Origin: Streptomyces sp. NRRL S-350
Lineage (GTDB): Bacteria > Actinomycetota > Actinomycetes > Streptomycetales > Streptomycetaceae
Reading direction: 5' to 3'
Assembly (NCBI RefSeq): GCF_000719705.1
Contig: NZ_JOHO01000104.1
Span: 1 to 13,329 of the forward strand
Length of the DNA stretch: 13,329 nt
Numbering within the stretch: the stretch's first letter is position 1; each line of letters starts with the position of its first letter. The translations under genes and the position numbers were made by a program. Shown in pieces: positions 1-6,900 of the stretch. Under the pieces are notes generated by a model. It saw only the letters and a list, made by a program, of their open reading frames with translations. It made no database searches and was not told the DNA's origin.

Positions 1-66
1 TCGGCCTTCACGGACACCATCCACGAGGCGAACGACAACCCGATCGACGCCATGCCTGCCAGGTAG
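1..66 (+). CDS. 3' end of an unidentified gene (partial)
   Basis: An open frame enters from the left edge and ends at TAG (64-66), giving the last 21 residues of a protein ending in NPIDAMPAR. Nearly every codon ends in G or C, which is what real actinomycete coding sequence looks like, so I accept it as a gene tail despite its length. Its stop lies 24 nt from the stop of the opposing minus-strand fragment, so the two are convergent. The tail is hydrophilic and shows no membrane segment or motif I recognise, so no function is proposed. Confidence 0.5.
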   Translation, partial: SAFTDTIHEANDNPIDAMPAR

Positions 67-90
67 GCGTGCTCGGACTTCACACCCGCG

Positions 91-270
91 TCATGCAGCC
101 TCGACGTCGAAGCCGGGGGCTGCGACGGTCCGCAGGTGCTCCTCGACGGCAGCCGCCACCAGCGACCACTGGTGCTCCCGGTTGGTGAACGCCTCGGCGC
201 TGTCGACCGGGTCGTTGGAGCTGAACAGCGCGCGAAGGTCGGCCACGAGATTCCCCCCAGGACATGTCAT
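91..270 (-). pseudogene. N-terminal remnant resembling an ATP-binding NTPase
   Basis: A 59-residue frame starts at ATG 270 and stops at 91. It contains the stretch NDPVDSAEAFTNREHQW, followed by an amphipathic helix (VAAAVEEHLR) and FDVEAA. From memory, this resembles the opening of large actinomycete ATP/GTP-binding proteins, in which a comparable segment precedes a Walker A P-loop. Here the stop comes just where the P-loop domain should begin, so the nucleotide-binding core is absent. Third positions are G/C-rich through the middle of the frame, which supports a coding origin. I read it as a truncated remnant, not a functional gene. An alternative is a small independent helical protein. The family match is recalled and was not searched. 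Confidence 0.4.
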
Positions 271-412
271 CTGAGGCCGATTTAGATGATCGGCCAGGTC
301 AGGGGACAGGATCGGTCGGAAACGGGGCCGGGAACGGGCCACCGGCCGACCTGTCCGGGCGGCTGGCGGCGCAGCCTGGCCGAGACCGTTCGAAGCCGTG
401 AGGTGGTTCGCT

Positions 413-691
413 GTGCACACTCCCCCGTCCGCATCGTCCCCGTCCCCGGAAGGCGGGGGCGCCTCCTACGAGGATGCAAAGGAGGCGGTGGACGCGGTCA
501 TCGCCTGGTACAGCCGCCAGCTCCTGGACGCGCGGCGCGCCGGCGACCAGCAGCGCCTGGCAGAGCTGACCGAGCAGATGCAGGCCTGTGCCGAGGACCG
601 GCGCGGGCTCATCGACGCCGCACCCGCGGAGATCGAGCGCGTCGTCGAGCTGTACACCGAACGCCTGAAGTCCCTGGAAGCCGCTGGCTAG
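413..691 (+). CDS. Small helical protein of unknown function (92 aa)
   Basis: The GTG at 413 is chosen because a GAGGTGG Shine-Dalgarno-like motif (400-406) lies six bases upstream. An upstream GTG at 398 would add five residues but has no comparable site. The first 20 residues are rich in Pro, Ser and Gly and look disordered. The remainder (about residues 20-90) is strongly helical and charged, with heptad-like spacing through AVIAWYSRQLLDARR, RLAELTEQMQ and EIERVVELYTERLKSLE, so a coiled coil or helical hairpin is likely. There is no signal peptide or membrane segment. Third-position G/C bias is strong and the reading frame is clean. I do not recognise the family. It sits alone between a gene remnant and the 3' end of the opposite-strand metalloprotease gene, which gives no clear functional clue. 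It could be a small accessory or oligomerising protein. Confidence 0.65.
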   Translation: MHTPPSASSPSPEGGGASYEDAKEAVDAVIAWYSRQLLDARRAGDQQRLAELTEQMQACAEDRRGLIDAAPAEIERVVELYTERLKSLEAAG

Positions 692-935
692 TGCTGCGAC
701 CGAAAAGGTCCACCGGGTTCGGCGCTCCTGGCCCCTCTGCTGGTTGGCAGTCGGCGAGACGTTTCCATGTGGAGGGGCGAGGCGAGTGGCGGAGCCGGTC
801 GGATTCCTGAGGCCGGCGGGCCGGGAGGGTCGGTAGTTGTGGCGGATCGTGCGGCGGGGTAGGACCGACGTGGCAGCCGATGATGCTCTCGGCCTCGGCA
901 GGGGGCAGCCCGGTCCCACTTACACGTCCGTACCG
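692..935. other. Intergenic stretch without a convincing gene
   Basis: This stretch lies between two convergent genes. Frames crossing it are continuations of shadow frames and lack consistent third-position bias. Weak inverted complementarity exists (GCCCCTC near 735 and GAGGGGC near 774), but the loop is over 30 nt, so I do not call it a terminator. Confidence 0.4.
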
Positions 936-3809
936 TCAGCCTGCGCTGGCCCGCTTGATGTCTCTGACCCGTTGGAGGGCGGCGGTCAGGTCGGCGGCCG
1001 CGAGGTCGGCGTCGTGGAGGGAGGCGAGGAAGAGTTGGCTGTCGTCGGTGTCGAACGAGTGCGGGCAGTTGCGGCCCACCCGCGTGGCGTGTTCGATGAA
1101 GGACTGCCAGTTCGCCTCTGCCTGCGGGTCGGGGATGGCATCGTAGCGGCCGGCATCCGCGGCGATCGTCCCGATGCTCTCGCATACTGGCCGGAAGCGG
1201 GCTTCGTCGATCTCGACTCCGCCGTCCGCGCCCGGCTTGCGCGCACTCATGTCGGCGGTCGCGAGGGCCAGCTGGCCGTACGCGCTGTTGAATCGGGTTG
1301 CCAGGCTGTCGCCGCCACTGCTGTGCCAGACCTCCACCTCGACCGAGGTCAGTCGCGGCGAGCCCGGGGAGCCGGACGGCGCGGAACTGGCGCTCGGTCC
1401 CGGCTGAGCTGTGCTGCTGCCCGTGCTGAATGCGGCCTCGCGCGCGCCCGCGAGCACCAACGTCACCAGGACGACGACCGCGACGACCGCACGCCGGGCC
1501 ACCATGCGTGCCCGTCCTGGCTCATCGAGCACCGCCGGGCGGTCCGGTCGCCACCGGGCGATGACGGCCCGTGCGCCGGCGACGAGTCCGGCAGTGGGGA
1601 CAGCTGCGATCAGCGCCGACACTTGGATCCAGCCGAGCAGCCAACCCCACGCGGCCCACGCCTGTCGTGGGTGCCAGCCGCAGGAGGCGTGGAACAGTGT
1701 CAACGGCCCCACGCAGCCGTCGACGGCGACGAGTGCGAGTACGCCTACTGAACCGCCGAGCACAGTCAGCTGGCCGGCAATGACCGCTGCGACGAGTTGA
1801 GAGCGGCCCGCGAGCATGCTCGCGACGACAGCGCTCAGTACGGCCGCGCCGAGTAGGGCGAACGCGGCCCACCCCTGGTAGGCCATGGAGAACCTCGTCG
1901 CCCGGAGGCCGTCCATCCGACCGCTCTGCAGGGCGCCGTGCATGGCCCCCATCGTCGCTGCGACTGCAGCCCAGCACACGAGGCTCCCGGCGCCTGCGGG
2001 CAGCAGAAGCCGCCGGAGGCGGAACAACGAGGTCGGCCGCGATGGCGTGACCGGAGCCAGAGCAACGACACCTTCCTCCGGGGTCGGCCCCGATACGAGA
2101 GCTGGCCCCGGATTGGGCGGAGCATCGGTGACCGGCACCGGGCGGGGCCGGACCAGCCAAGCGACGAACGCGATACCCCACGAAGCCGCGATCGCAACCT
2201 GGCTGAGCGGAACGACCTCGATGCTCATCGAGGTGACCAACCAGATGTACACGGCATAGGCCGGCAGCACCGACTCGTAAGGCAGCAACCGCTCGGGGCC
2301 GACGCCGCCCGGGGCCGCCTGCTCCATCACCTGGCTCAGTGTCAAAGGCAAGCTGTGCGCCAGTATGATGCCCGCGCTCCGCCACCACAGCAGCCAGCTC
2401 GTGACCGCGACCAGGCCCCCAATGAATGCGATCCACTTCGCCGGGCGGAGAGACCGGCCCGGCCAAGCCGCTGCCCACAGATAGCAGCACTGTGTGATCC
2501 ACCAGGTCAGCGCGATGCCAGCGAGGAACAGGAGGAGGAGCAACAGGGGCTGCTGGGGCAGCCAACTGGAGAGTGCCACCCGGTTGGACACGAACTCGGC
2601 CACCGACATGCCCAGCCCCAGCCACAACCCGGCTCGCAGTCCCTGGGGGCGGCCCGAGCCGGTTCGCAAGGCCGATTCCACCGCCGGCCAGACCAGGCTG
2701 GTCATCACGCCGGTGGCCAGCGGCGCCACCAGCACCACCGGGATCGCGAGAGAGGTGGACACCCACACCTGTGCGTCGACCAGCACCAGTACGGCACCAG
2801 TGAGGAACATCGCCAGCGGTGGAATCCGGGACAATAGGTCGGGGTCGGCCAGCACCTGCCGCCGGGACTCCCAGTCGGGATGGTTTCGCCACAGTCGACC
2901 GAACCGGACCAGCACCCTCCGGCCCCGACCGGCCCGCACCGCCGATTCGGCCGACCAACCGCGGGGGTCCGCGCCCCATCGCAACGCCGCCAGATCAGCG
3001 TGGAACTCCCGGGTCCGGAGCAGGTCCGAACGCGACAGGTAGATCAGCAAGACCATCAGAGCCGCCGCCAGCATGGTGCGCTGTGGGGCAATCGCGTGGG
3101 GCCACCTGAAGGACGTGTACAGGAGCCCTACCACCGCCGGTGCGAGCACCACCAAGACGAAGGACCGCCACAGCGCGACCGTCGCGTATGTCAGTGTGAC
3201 GTCCCGGTTGTCGATGTGCCCCAGTTCGTGTAGCAGCACCGCGCGGACGCCTTGCGGGTCGGTGCGCTGCCTGGCCAGCAGCCCGCCGTTCAGGCAGAGC
3301 CTGGGCCGCCCGGTCCGGCCGAACACGACCGCGCTGGCCGACAACGCGGTCACGTCGACCAGCACCGTCGGCGGGCTTCGTAGCCCGGTCTGCGCCACCA
3401 GTTCCGCGATCATGCCGGCGACCTGTCCGTCGCGATCGATGGCGGCCAGCGGGAGCACCCGACCACGGCGGGCCTTCCAACGGGGAAGAATTGCGAACAG
3501 TGCTGCAGTCGTGCCGAGCACCAGAAGAACGGCCGCCGGGATCACCCACCACGGCAGCGCGATGGCCTGCTGTTCGACGCAGTTCTTCGCGGAGTCGAAG
3601 ACGGCCTGCTCCGGACCGTTCCCGATGTCTTTGACCAGTGTGAACCCGTCGGTCTCGGCCACACCGGTACAGATCACGGCATACGGTCTGACCAGCCCGA
3701 ATTCCGCCAACGTGAGCTTAGTCATCGACACGCTGGCGGTCAGCAGCAATGTCAGTAAGAGCACGAAACGCAACGTTGTGGCGGCGAGCTGCCGTCCCAG
3801 GGCAGGCAC
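936..3809 (-). CDS. Large polytopic membrane protein with an M48-type zinc metalloprotease domain
   Basis: The protein has 957 residues. The GTG start at 3809 is supported by GAGGAG seven bases upstream, inside the end of the preceding gene. A hydrophobic helix (about 12-30) and a second one (about 86-108) frame an external loop with two cysteines. A cytosolic-type M48 domain follows, with HELGH at residues 194-198 (two zinc-binding histidines and the catalytic Glu) and REFHAD at 267-272, whose Glu is the expected third ligand. About ten more membrane helices follow up to residue 800. The last ~140 residues form a soluble, probably extracytoplasmic domain with conserved-looking Cys and Trp, after a Pro/Ser/Gly-rich linker. 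Typical M48 proteases such as HtpX have about 300 residues, so this one carries a large additional membrane region. The gene lies 3 nt downstream of a 156-aa protein and is almost certainly co-translated with it. Substrate and pathway are unknown. Confidence 0.9.
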   Translation of the reverse strand: MPALGRQLAATTLRFVLLLTLLLTASVSMTKLTLAEFGLVRPYAVICTGVAETDGFTLVKDIGNGPEQAVFDSAKNCVEQQAIALPWWVIPAAVLLVLGTTAALFAILPRWKARRGRVLPLAAIDRDGQVAGMIAELVAQTGLRSPPTVLVDVTALSASAVVFGRTGRPRLCLNGGLLARQRTDPQGVRAVLLHELGHIDNRDVTLTYATVALWRSFVLVVLAPAVVGLLYTSFRWPHAIAPQRTMLAAALMVLLIYLSRSDLLRTREFHADLAALRWGADPRGWSAESAVRAGRGRRVLVRFGRLWRNHPDWESRRQVLADPDLLSRIPPLAMFLTGAVLVLVDAQVWVSTSLAIPVVLVAPLATGVMTSLVWPAVESALRTGSGRPQGLRAGLWLGLGMSVAEFVSNRVALSSWLPQQPLLLLLLFLAGIALTWWITQCCYLWAAAWPGRSLRPAKWIAFIGGLVAVTSWLLWWRSAGIILAHSLPLTLSQVMEQAAPGGVGPERLLPYESVLPAYAVYIWLVTSMSIEVVPLSQVAIAASWGIAFVAWLVRPRPVPVTDAPPNPGPALVSGPTPEEGVVALAPVTPSRPTSLFRLRRLLLPAGAGSLVCWAAVAATMGAMHGALQSGRMDGLRATRFSMAYQGWAAFALLGAAVLSAVVASMLAGRSQLVAAVIAGQLTVLGGSVGVLALVAVDGCVGPLTLFHASCGWHPRQAWAAWGWLLGWIQVSALIAAVPTAGLVAGARAVIARWRPDRPAVLDEPGRARMVARRAVVAVVVLVTLVLAGAREAAFSTGSSTAQPGPSASSAPSGSPGSPRLTSVEVEVWHSSGGDSLATRFNSAYGQLALATADMSARKPGADGGVEIDEARFRPVCESIGTIAADAGRYDAIPDPQAEANWQSFIEHATRVGRNCPHSFDTDDSQLFLASLHDADLAAADLTAALQRVRDIKRASAG

Positions 3810-3812
3810 CGC

Positions 3813-4283
3813 CTACTCCTCGGCTTCGCCCTGTTCGAGAGCCAGTGTGGTCATCAGGGCGTCGGCCACGGCAATCGCCTTCGCTTGGGGCAGGCCACGC
3901 TCGGCGGCGACCTCCAGCAGCCGCCGTCGGACCTCACCCAGTTGCTCGCGGGACAGTGGGGGCACCACGGTCTGGCCGCCACGCCGGAATACCCGGCGCC
4001 AGAGCGCACCTAATCCCCGGCCCGCCCGGTCGACGGTCGCAGCGGCGGCCCGCTGCGAAACCTCGTTCAGCACCAGCCAGATCACCGGTGTCACCAGCGC
4101 GGCAACGTCCGCCAGGCCGAAGCCCAGAGTCTCGTGCCGCATGCCGGAGCCCCGCAGCCGGCGTGCGGCTGCCCTGCTGTCGAGCCTCGCCAGGCCCTCC
4201 GCCACTGCCAGCTCCTCCGGTGCGTGGACAGCGACCACGTCGCGGACCATCTGAGCCACCGTGGGGTGTCCAGCCGAATCCAT
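3813..4283 (-). CDS. Unknown 156-aa protein coupled to the M48 protease gene
   Basis: The ATG at 4283 is preferred because GGGAGG lies five bases upstream. The adjacent GTG (4286) would leave only two bases of spacing. The N-terminal third is helical (AEGLARLDSRAAARRL). Residues about 55-78 form one hydrophobic stretch (ADVAALVTPVIWLVLNEV) that could be a membrane helix or a buried hydrophobic helix. The C-terminal half is basic, then helical (REQLGEVRRRLLEVAAERG), and ends in an acidic tail. No enzyme motif is visible and I do not recognise the family. The stop is 3 nt before the protease start, and the protease ribosome-binding site lies within this gene, so the two products are expected in linked amounts. 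A substrate, an inhibitor or a regulatory partner of the protease are all possible; this is inference from context. Confidence 0.8.
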   Translation of the reverse strand: MDSAGHPTVAQMVRDVVAVHAPEELAVAEGLARLDSRAAARRLRGSGMRHETLGFGLADVAALVTPVIWLVLNEVSQRAAAATVDRAGRGLGALWRRVFRRGGQTVVPPLSREQLGEVRRRLLEVAAERGLPQAKAIAVADALMTTLALEQGEAEE

Positions 4284-4562
4284 CACAGCCTCCCGGGAGA
4301 ACTCAGCGTCAGTCAGCCGCTACTGCGGACATCCGGACCTGCCCCTCCGAAGGCCGTGCCCTGTCACATCTGCCTGATGAGACGTCAAATTCATGTGGAG
4401 AGTCTCGCATAAGTCCCTTTGCTGGAGGGAGAGTTCCGCGAGATGTTCTGTTCATCCGGGACCGGCGAGGATCGAGTGCACTCGGGGTTCTCGCCGTCGC
4501 GCCACCGCGTGGGCACGACGGAGCGAGCCACGCCCCCGTCAGACCGGCGACCCGATGAGCGA
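4284..4562. promoter_or_regulatory. Upstream region of the M48 protease operon
   Basis: No coding frame here shows the expected third-position bias. On the minus strand a TTGACG box (CGTCAA at 4383-4388 on the + strand) resembles a -35 element about 100 bp upstream of the operon start, but no good -10 hexamer is seen at 17-18 bp, so the promoter assignment is weak. The rest separates the operon from the terminator-like hairpin at 4563-4590. Confidence 0.3.
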
Positions 4563-4590
4563 GGAACCGGGCCTGGCTCGGCCCGGTTCC
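4563..4590 (-). terminator. Perfect 11-bp hairpin, probable transcription terminator
   Basis: GGAACCGGGCC (4563-4573) and GGCCCGGTTCC (4580-4590) are exact reverse complements around the 6-nt loop TGGCTC. It begins 4 nt past the stop codon (4594-4596) of the decayed minus-strand gene. That position is what a terminator of the ancestral gene would occupy. There is no T-tract, as is common for actinomycete terminators. Confidence 0.7.
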
Positions 4591-4593
4591 CGG

Positions 4594-5079
4594 TCAACGG
4601 CCGCGGGCCGGGCCGTACGAGGGCCCTGGCGAAGCGGGGACGGGCAGAGCGGGCGCCGCCGACGGCACCTCCAGCCGACGGCACCTCCAGCCGGCGGGGC
4701 TGCAGGGCGGCGGGCATGAGCGGGACGGCCTGGGCGCCGATGGCGTTGAGGTCGTCGCGGTACTGCGGCATCGCGGCGTGCAGGGCCCGCTGGACGGCCC
4801 AGAACGCAAGCCGCCTCCTGGTCGGTGTAGGGGCGCGCCTGCTCCGCGAGCAGGGCCACCGCGCCGCTGCCCGCCGGGCCGCACCCCGGCAGGCAGCGGC
4901 GCGGTGGCCCAGTAACGGGCGTAGGCGTTTAGCTTCGACGCCAGCCGTTCGGCGCTCATGGTGCCGCGGTCGACCTCGACGAACGCCCGCAGCCGCGCGA
5001 TCCCGCGGTTGCCTGCCGCCCGTCGGTGTCCGAGGTGGCTGCTGTGCCGGGCCAGTGCACTGAATTGACGGCTTGTCAT
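4594..5079 (-). pseudogene. Decayed replication-relaxation-like gene with multiple frameshifts
   Basis: Coding-like sequence runs along the minus strand but jumps frame. One segment contains LRAFVEVDRGTMSAERLASK (about 4921-4995), which matches my memory of the Replic_Relax family (Pfam PF13814) of actinobacterial plasmids and integrative elements. After about 4859 the coding frame shifts (ALLAEQARPYTDQEA), shifts again near 4805-4815 (AVQRALHAAMPQYRDDLNAI), and returns to the first frame through an exact 16-bp duplication at 4661-4692. Removing one copy of that duplication joins RRLEVPSA to the terminal SPGPSYGPARGR and the stop at 4594. Just upstream of the LRAF motif, a different frame reads TSDTDGRQ, suggesting one more shift near 5000. 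The N-terminal half of such a protein (winged-helix region) is not visible. I infer a dead relic of a mobile element. The end of the ORF is well supported; its 5' limit is not. Confidence 0.65.
4661..4692. repeat. Exact 16-bp tandem duplication
   Basis: GACGGCACCTCCAGCC occurs twice back to back (4661-4676 and 4677-4692). Sixteen is not a multiple of three, so the duplication shifts the reading frame of the decayed minus-strand gene. Collapsing it restores a continuous C-terminus, so it is one identifiable inactivating mutation. Confidence 0.9.
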
Positions 5080-5114
5080 GCGCTACGCGCTTCATGGAGC
5101 GCGTAGCGCATGAC
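5075..5114. repeat. Perfect 17-bp inverted repeat (hairpin)
   Basis: GTCATGCGCTACGCGCT (5075-5091) and AGCGCGTAGCGCATGAC (5098-5114) are exact reverse complements separated by TCATGG. It lies between the terminator of the toxin gene and the start side of the replication-relaxation relic. The length and perfection of the arms exceed what a normal terminator needs. Possible roles include a protein-binding or nicking site of the former mobile element, or a second terminator. The symmetry gives no strand preference. Confidence 0.85.
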
Positions 5115-5153
5115 TGGGTTCCCGGGTGTCTGGACGAGGCGTCTGGCTCGGCG

Positions 5154-5176
5154 GGGGCCCACATCGTGTGGGCCCC
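5154..5176 (-). terminator. Perfect 10-bp hairpin after the ribosome-inactivating protein gene
   Basis: GGGGCCCACA (5154-5163) pairs exactly with TGTGGGCCCC (5167-5176) around the loop TCG. It lies 36 nt beyond the stop codon (5213-5215) of the minus-strand toxin gene. Stem strength, tight loop and position fit an intrinsic terminator without a U-tract. Confidence 0.75.
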
Positions 5177-5212
5177 TTGCGGGGGTCGTTCTGCGGGTGG
5201 GTGGGGTTGGTG

Positions 5213-6142
5213 CTATCGGGCGCTTCCGTGGGTGAGGAAGGGAATAAGCTTCGGCGTATCGGCGCGCCCGTTGACGATATCGCTGATGTGGTGGTAGACC
5301 CGGCTGTCGATGGTGACGGAAGGGACGGGCAAGTTCCCCTGTTGCTCGCGGTAGACGAGCCTCGACAGCTCGTCCCAGCTGTTCTCAAGCTCGGCTCCGA
5401 AGTTACCGAGGTAGTCGTAGGAGCGGCCGCCGTCAGAGTCCTGGCCGTAGGCGACCGAGTTGGCGATGCGGTTCTCGATCCAGCCGAAACGAGAAGCCTC
5501 GGAGGTTGCTCCGATCATGGCGGCGAGGTGGGGGCGGACTTGGTTCACGGAACCGCCGCTGACCCCGAAGAGCGTGCTGACGTAGTAGTAGAAGGACGGT
5601 CCGCTGAAATGCTGGGCGGCGCGGGTTTCAGCGCTGGCGAGATCCGAGTAGTGAGAAGAATACCGGAGGACATTGAAGAGGGGGTTGTTCCTCGGGTATT
5701 GGTTATGGAACCGGGTGTTGAGGTAGTTCGGAGCGTCGCTGAACGCGTAGTTCTGCCCCGAGACGGTGAAGCCATCGAGGTACAGGTTGTCGAGGCGCAG
5801 GTAGAGCGAGAGCCGGTGTTGGGTTGCCGGGGGTTCATTGAAGTCGGTCACCATGATCTCGATGTACCGCTCGGTTGCCGAGGTGGTCCGCGCCATGTTT
5901 GTGGCGATGCTGGTTCCGGAGAGTTCCCTGATCTGCCTGATCATGCTCCGGTAGTTTGATGCAGGACGAGTGCCCCCACTGGCCAGTCCGGTGATGTCCC
6001 ATGTGATTGTCGACCAATAGTTGCTGGTGGCGGCTTTGGCGGGCGGCGCGGCCTCAATTTGGGCCACGGAGAACAGGGCGATGACCGAGAGTAGAAGCGC
6101 CATCAGGCGCTTCGAGCCGCCGGAGCGGTTTGCTGCGAGCAT
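5213..6142 (-). CDS. Secreted ribosome-inactivating protein (rRNA N-glycosidase)
   Basis: The 309-residue product has a Sec signal peptide: a basic N-region, the hydrophobic core LMALLLSVIALFSV, and AKA cleavage near residue 37. The mature part matches the RIP fold of ricin A chain and Shiga toxin A (Pfam PF00161), which removes one adenine from the sarcin-ricin loop of large-subunit rRNA. By comparison with ricin, Tyr132 (in GQNYAFSD, ricin Tyr80), Tyr165 (in SSHYSDL, ricin Tyr123), Glu215 and Arg218 (in SEASRF, ricin Glu177 and Arg180) and Trp256 (in LENSWDEL, ricin Trp211) are all in place. There is no lectin B chain, so this is a type 1-like, single-chain enzyme. ATG 6142 is chosen because it gives a compact signal peptide; ATG 6174 is an alternative, and neither has a strong ribosome-binding site. 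Codon choice is more relaxed than in neighbouring genes, which suggests a different origin. The target organism is unknown. Confidence 0.9.
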   Translation of the reverse strand: MLAANRSGGSKRLMALLLSVIALFSVAQIEAAPPAKAATSNYWSTITWDITGLASGGTRPASNYRSMIRQIRELSGTSIATNMARTTSATERYIEIMVTDFNEPPATQHRLSLYLRLDNLYLDGFTVSGQNYAFSDAPNYLNTRFHNQYPRNNPLFNVLRYSSHYSDLASAETRAAQHFSGPSFYYYVSTLFGVSGGSVNQVRPHLAAMIGATSEASRFGWIENRIANSVAYGQDSDGGRSYDYLGNFGAELENSWDELSRLVYREQQGNLPVPSVTIDSRVYHHISDIVNGRADTPKLIPFLTHGSAR

Positions 6143-6239
6143 GAACCAGGGGCCCTTTCCGGGTGTGCATGACATAGCGTGTTGCGGTGTTGCGCCGGCG
6201 GTTTGGGCGGCTTCCCAGCGCGCGGCGCGGTGAGAGCCC

Positions 6240-6254
6240 GGGGCCCAGGGCCCC
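6240..6254. promoter_or_regulatory. GC palindrome in the toxin leader region
   Basis: GGGGCCC, A, GGGCCCC forms an almost perfect 15-bp palindrome between the cupin gene and the toxin gene, both on the minus strand. As RNA it could fold as six base pairs with a CAG loop. It could terminate cupin transcription, act as an operator, or sit in the toxin leader. No clear promoter pair was found around it. Confidence 0.4.
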
Positions 6255-6374
6255 TGAGGCGGCGAGGAGTTGTCGGTTCGGCCGGTAGCGCGAAGTTTCC
6301 TCGTCAAGAATCGACTCTCACGGTGACGTACAGTCCGTCCATGTTGGGAAACGGGCCGACGATGTGAGGAGCGG

Positions 6375-6707
6375 TCAGGCGTCCTCGCCGTCGGGGTAGA
6401 CGACCAGGATCGTGCAGCCGGCCGCCGACTGCGGGTAGTGCACGGATCCGGGCTCGGCGCAGAGCAGTGTGCCGGCCGGCCAGACGTTCGTGCCGTCGCT
6501 GAACTCGCCCTTGAGCACGTGGACGATTTCGCGGACCGTGTGCCGGTCTTCGCCGAACTGTGTGCCTGGCGCGAACTCCAGCAGCATGATCACGCTGGGG
6601 TCGGTCGCCGTGCCTTCCTTCAGCCGGCGCATGGTGATGTGCTCGTCGACCCGAGTGTCCGACACCGGGGCCCGGTCCAGGTGAGCGCTCACGAAACCCG
6701 GAAGCAT
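6375..6707 (-). CDS. Small cupin-domain protein
   Basis: The product has 110 residues from ATG 6707, with a purine-rich GTGGGGA just upstream. GTG 6719 would add four residues but has no visible ribosome-binding site. The core is a single cupin beta-barrel. Motif 1 is represented by HTVREIVHVLKGEFSDG (a His, then Glu, a second His and a closing Gly). Motif 2 is represented by PAGTLLCAEPGSVHYP (Pro-x-Gly, later Pro and His). Several polar candidate metal ligands are therefore present. The length is normal for single-domain cupins, including ChrR-like ones. Small cupins may be isomerases, dioxygenase-like enzymes or ligand sensors, and the sequence does not decide among them. The gene diverges from the PucR-type regulator, a common arrangement for a regulator and its target. 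The downstream toxin gene is on the same strand but 230 bp away, so a shared transcript is possible and unproven. Confidence 0.85.
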   Translation of the reverse strand: MLPGFVSAHLDRAPVSDTRVDEHITMRRLKEGTATDPSVIMLLEFAPGTQFGEDRHTVREIVHVLKGEFSDGTNVWPAGTLLCAEPGSVHYPQSAAGCTILVVYPDGEDA

Positions 6708-6900
6708 GGGTGTCCCCACTTCAATTGCTGTGTGGCGGCGGCCTGTTGCCGTCCGCCGGATGTCGATCAGCGTAAGGATCTTCGACGGCGCTTACTACGC
6801 CACCCATGCACCACTTTCCGCAGGATGCACAGCACCCGTGCACTGCCCACTGCCCAGGCCCGGATAGCCTTGCCGCCCCTGCCCCTTCGGAGGAGACGTG
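6708..6900. promoter_or_regulatory. Divergent promoter region between cupin and PucR-type regulator
   Basis: This intergenic region must serve both divergent genes. It contains three short related motifs: ATGCAC at 6806-6811, ATGCAC at 6825-6830 and GTGCAC at 6838-6843, which might be regulator half-sites. GGAGGAG at 6889-6895 is the ribosome-binding site of the + strand gene. I cannot identify convincing -35/-10 pairs. Confidence 0.4.

Noticed and set aside
837..1751. 304-residue + strand open frame
   Set aside because: It is antisense to the 3' part of the protease gene, which has clear membrane helices and domain content; this frame has no biased codons or ribosome-binding site.
1522..2979. 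485-residue minus-strand open frame
   Set aside because: It lies within the M48 protease gene in another frame, is rich in Arg/Gly/Pro and has no domain; it is a shadow produced by high GC content.
6302..6307. TTGACG as a -35 box for the toxin gene
   Set aside because: No acceptable -10 hexamer occurs 16-19 bp downstream on the minus strand.
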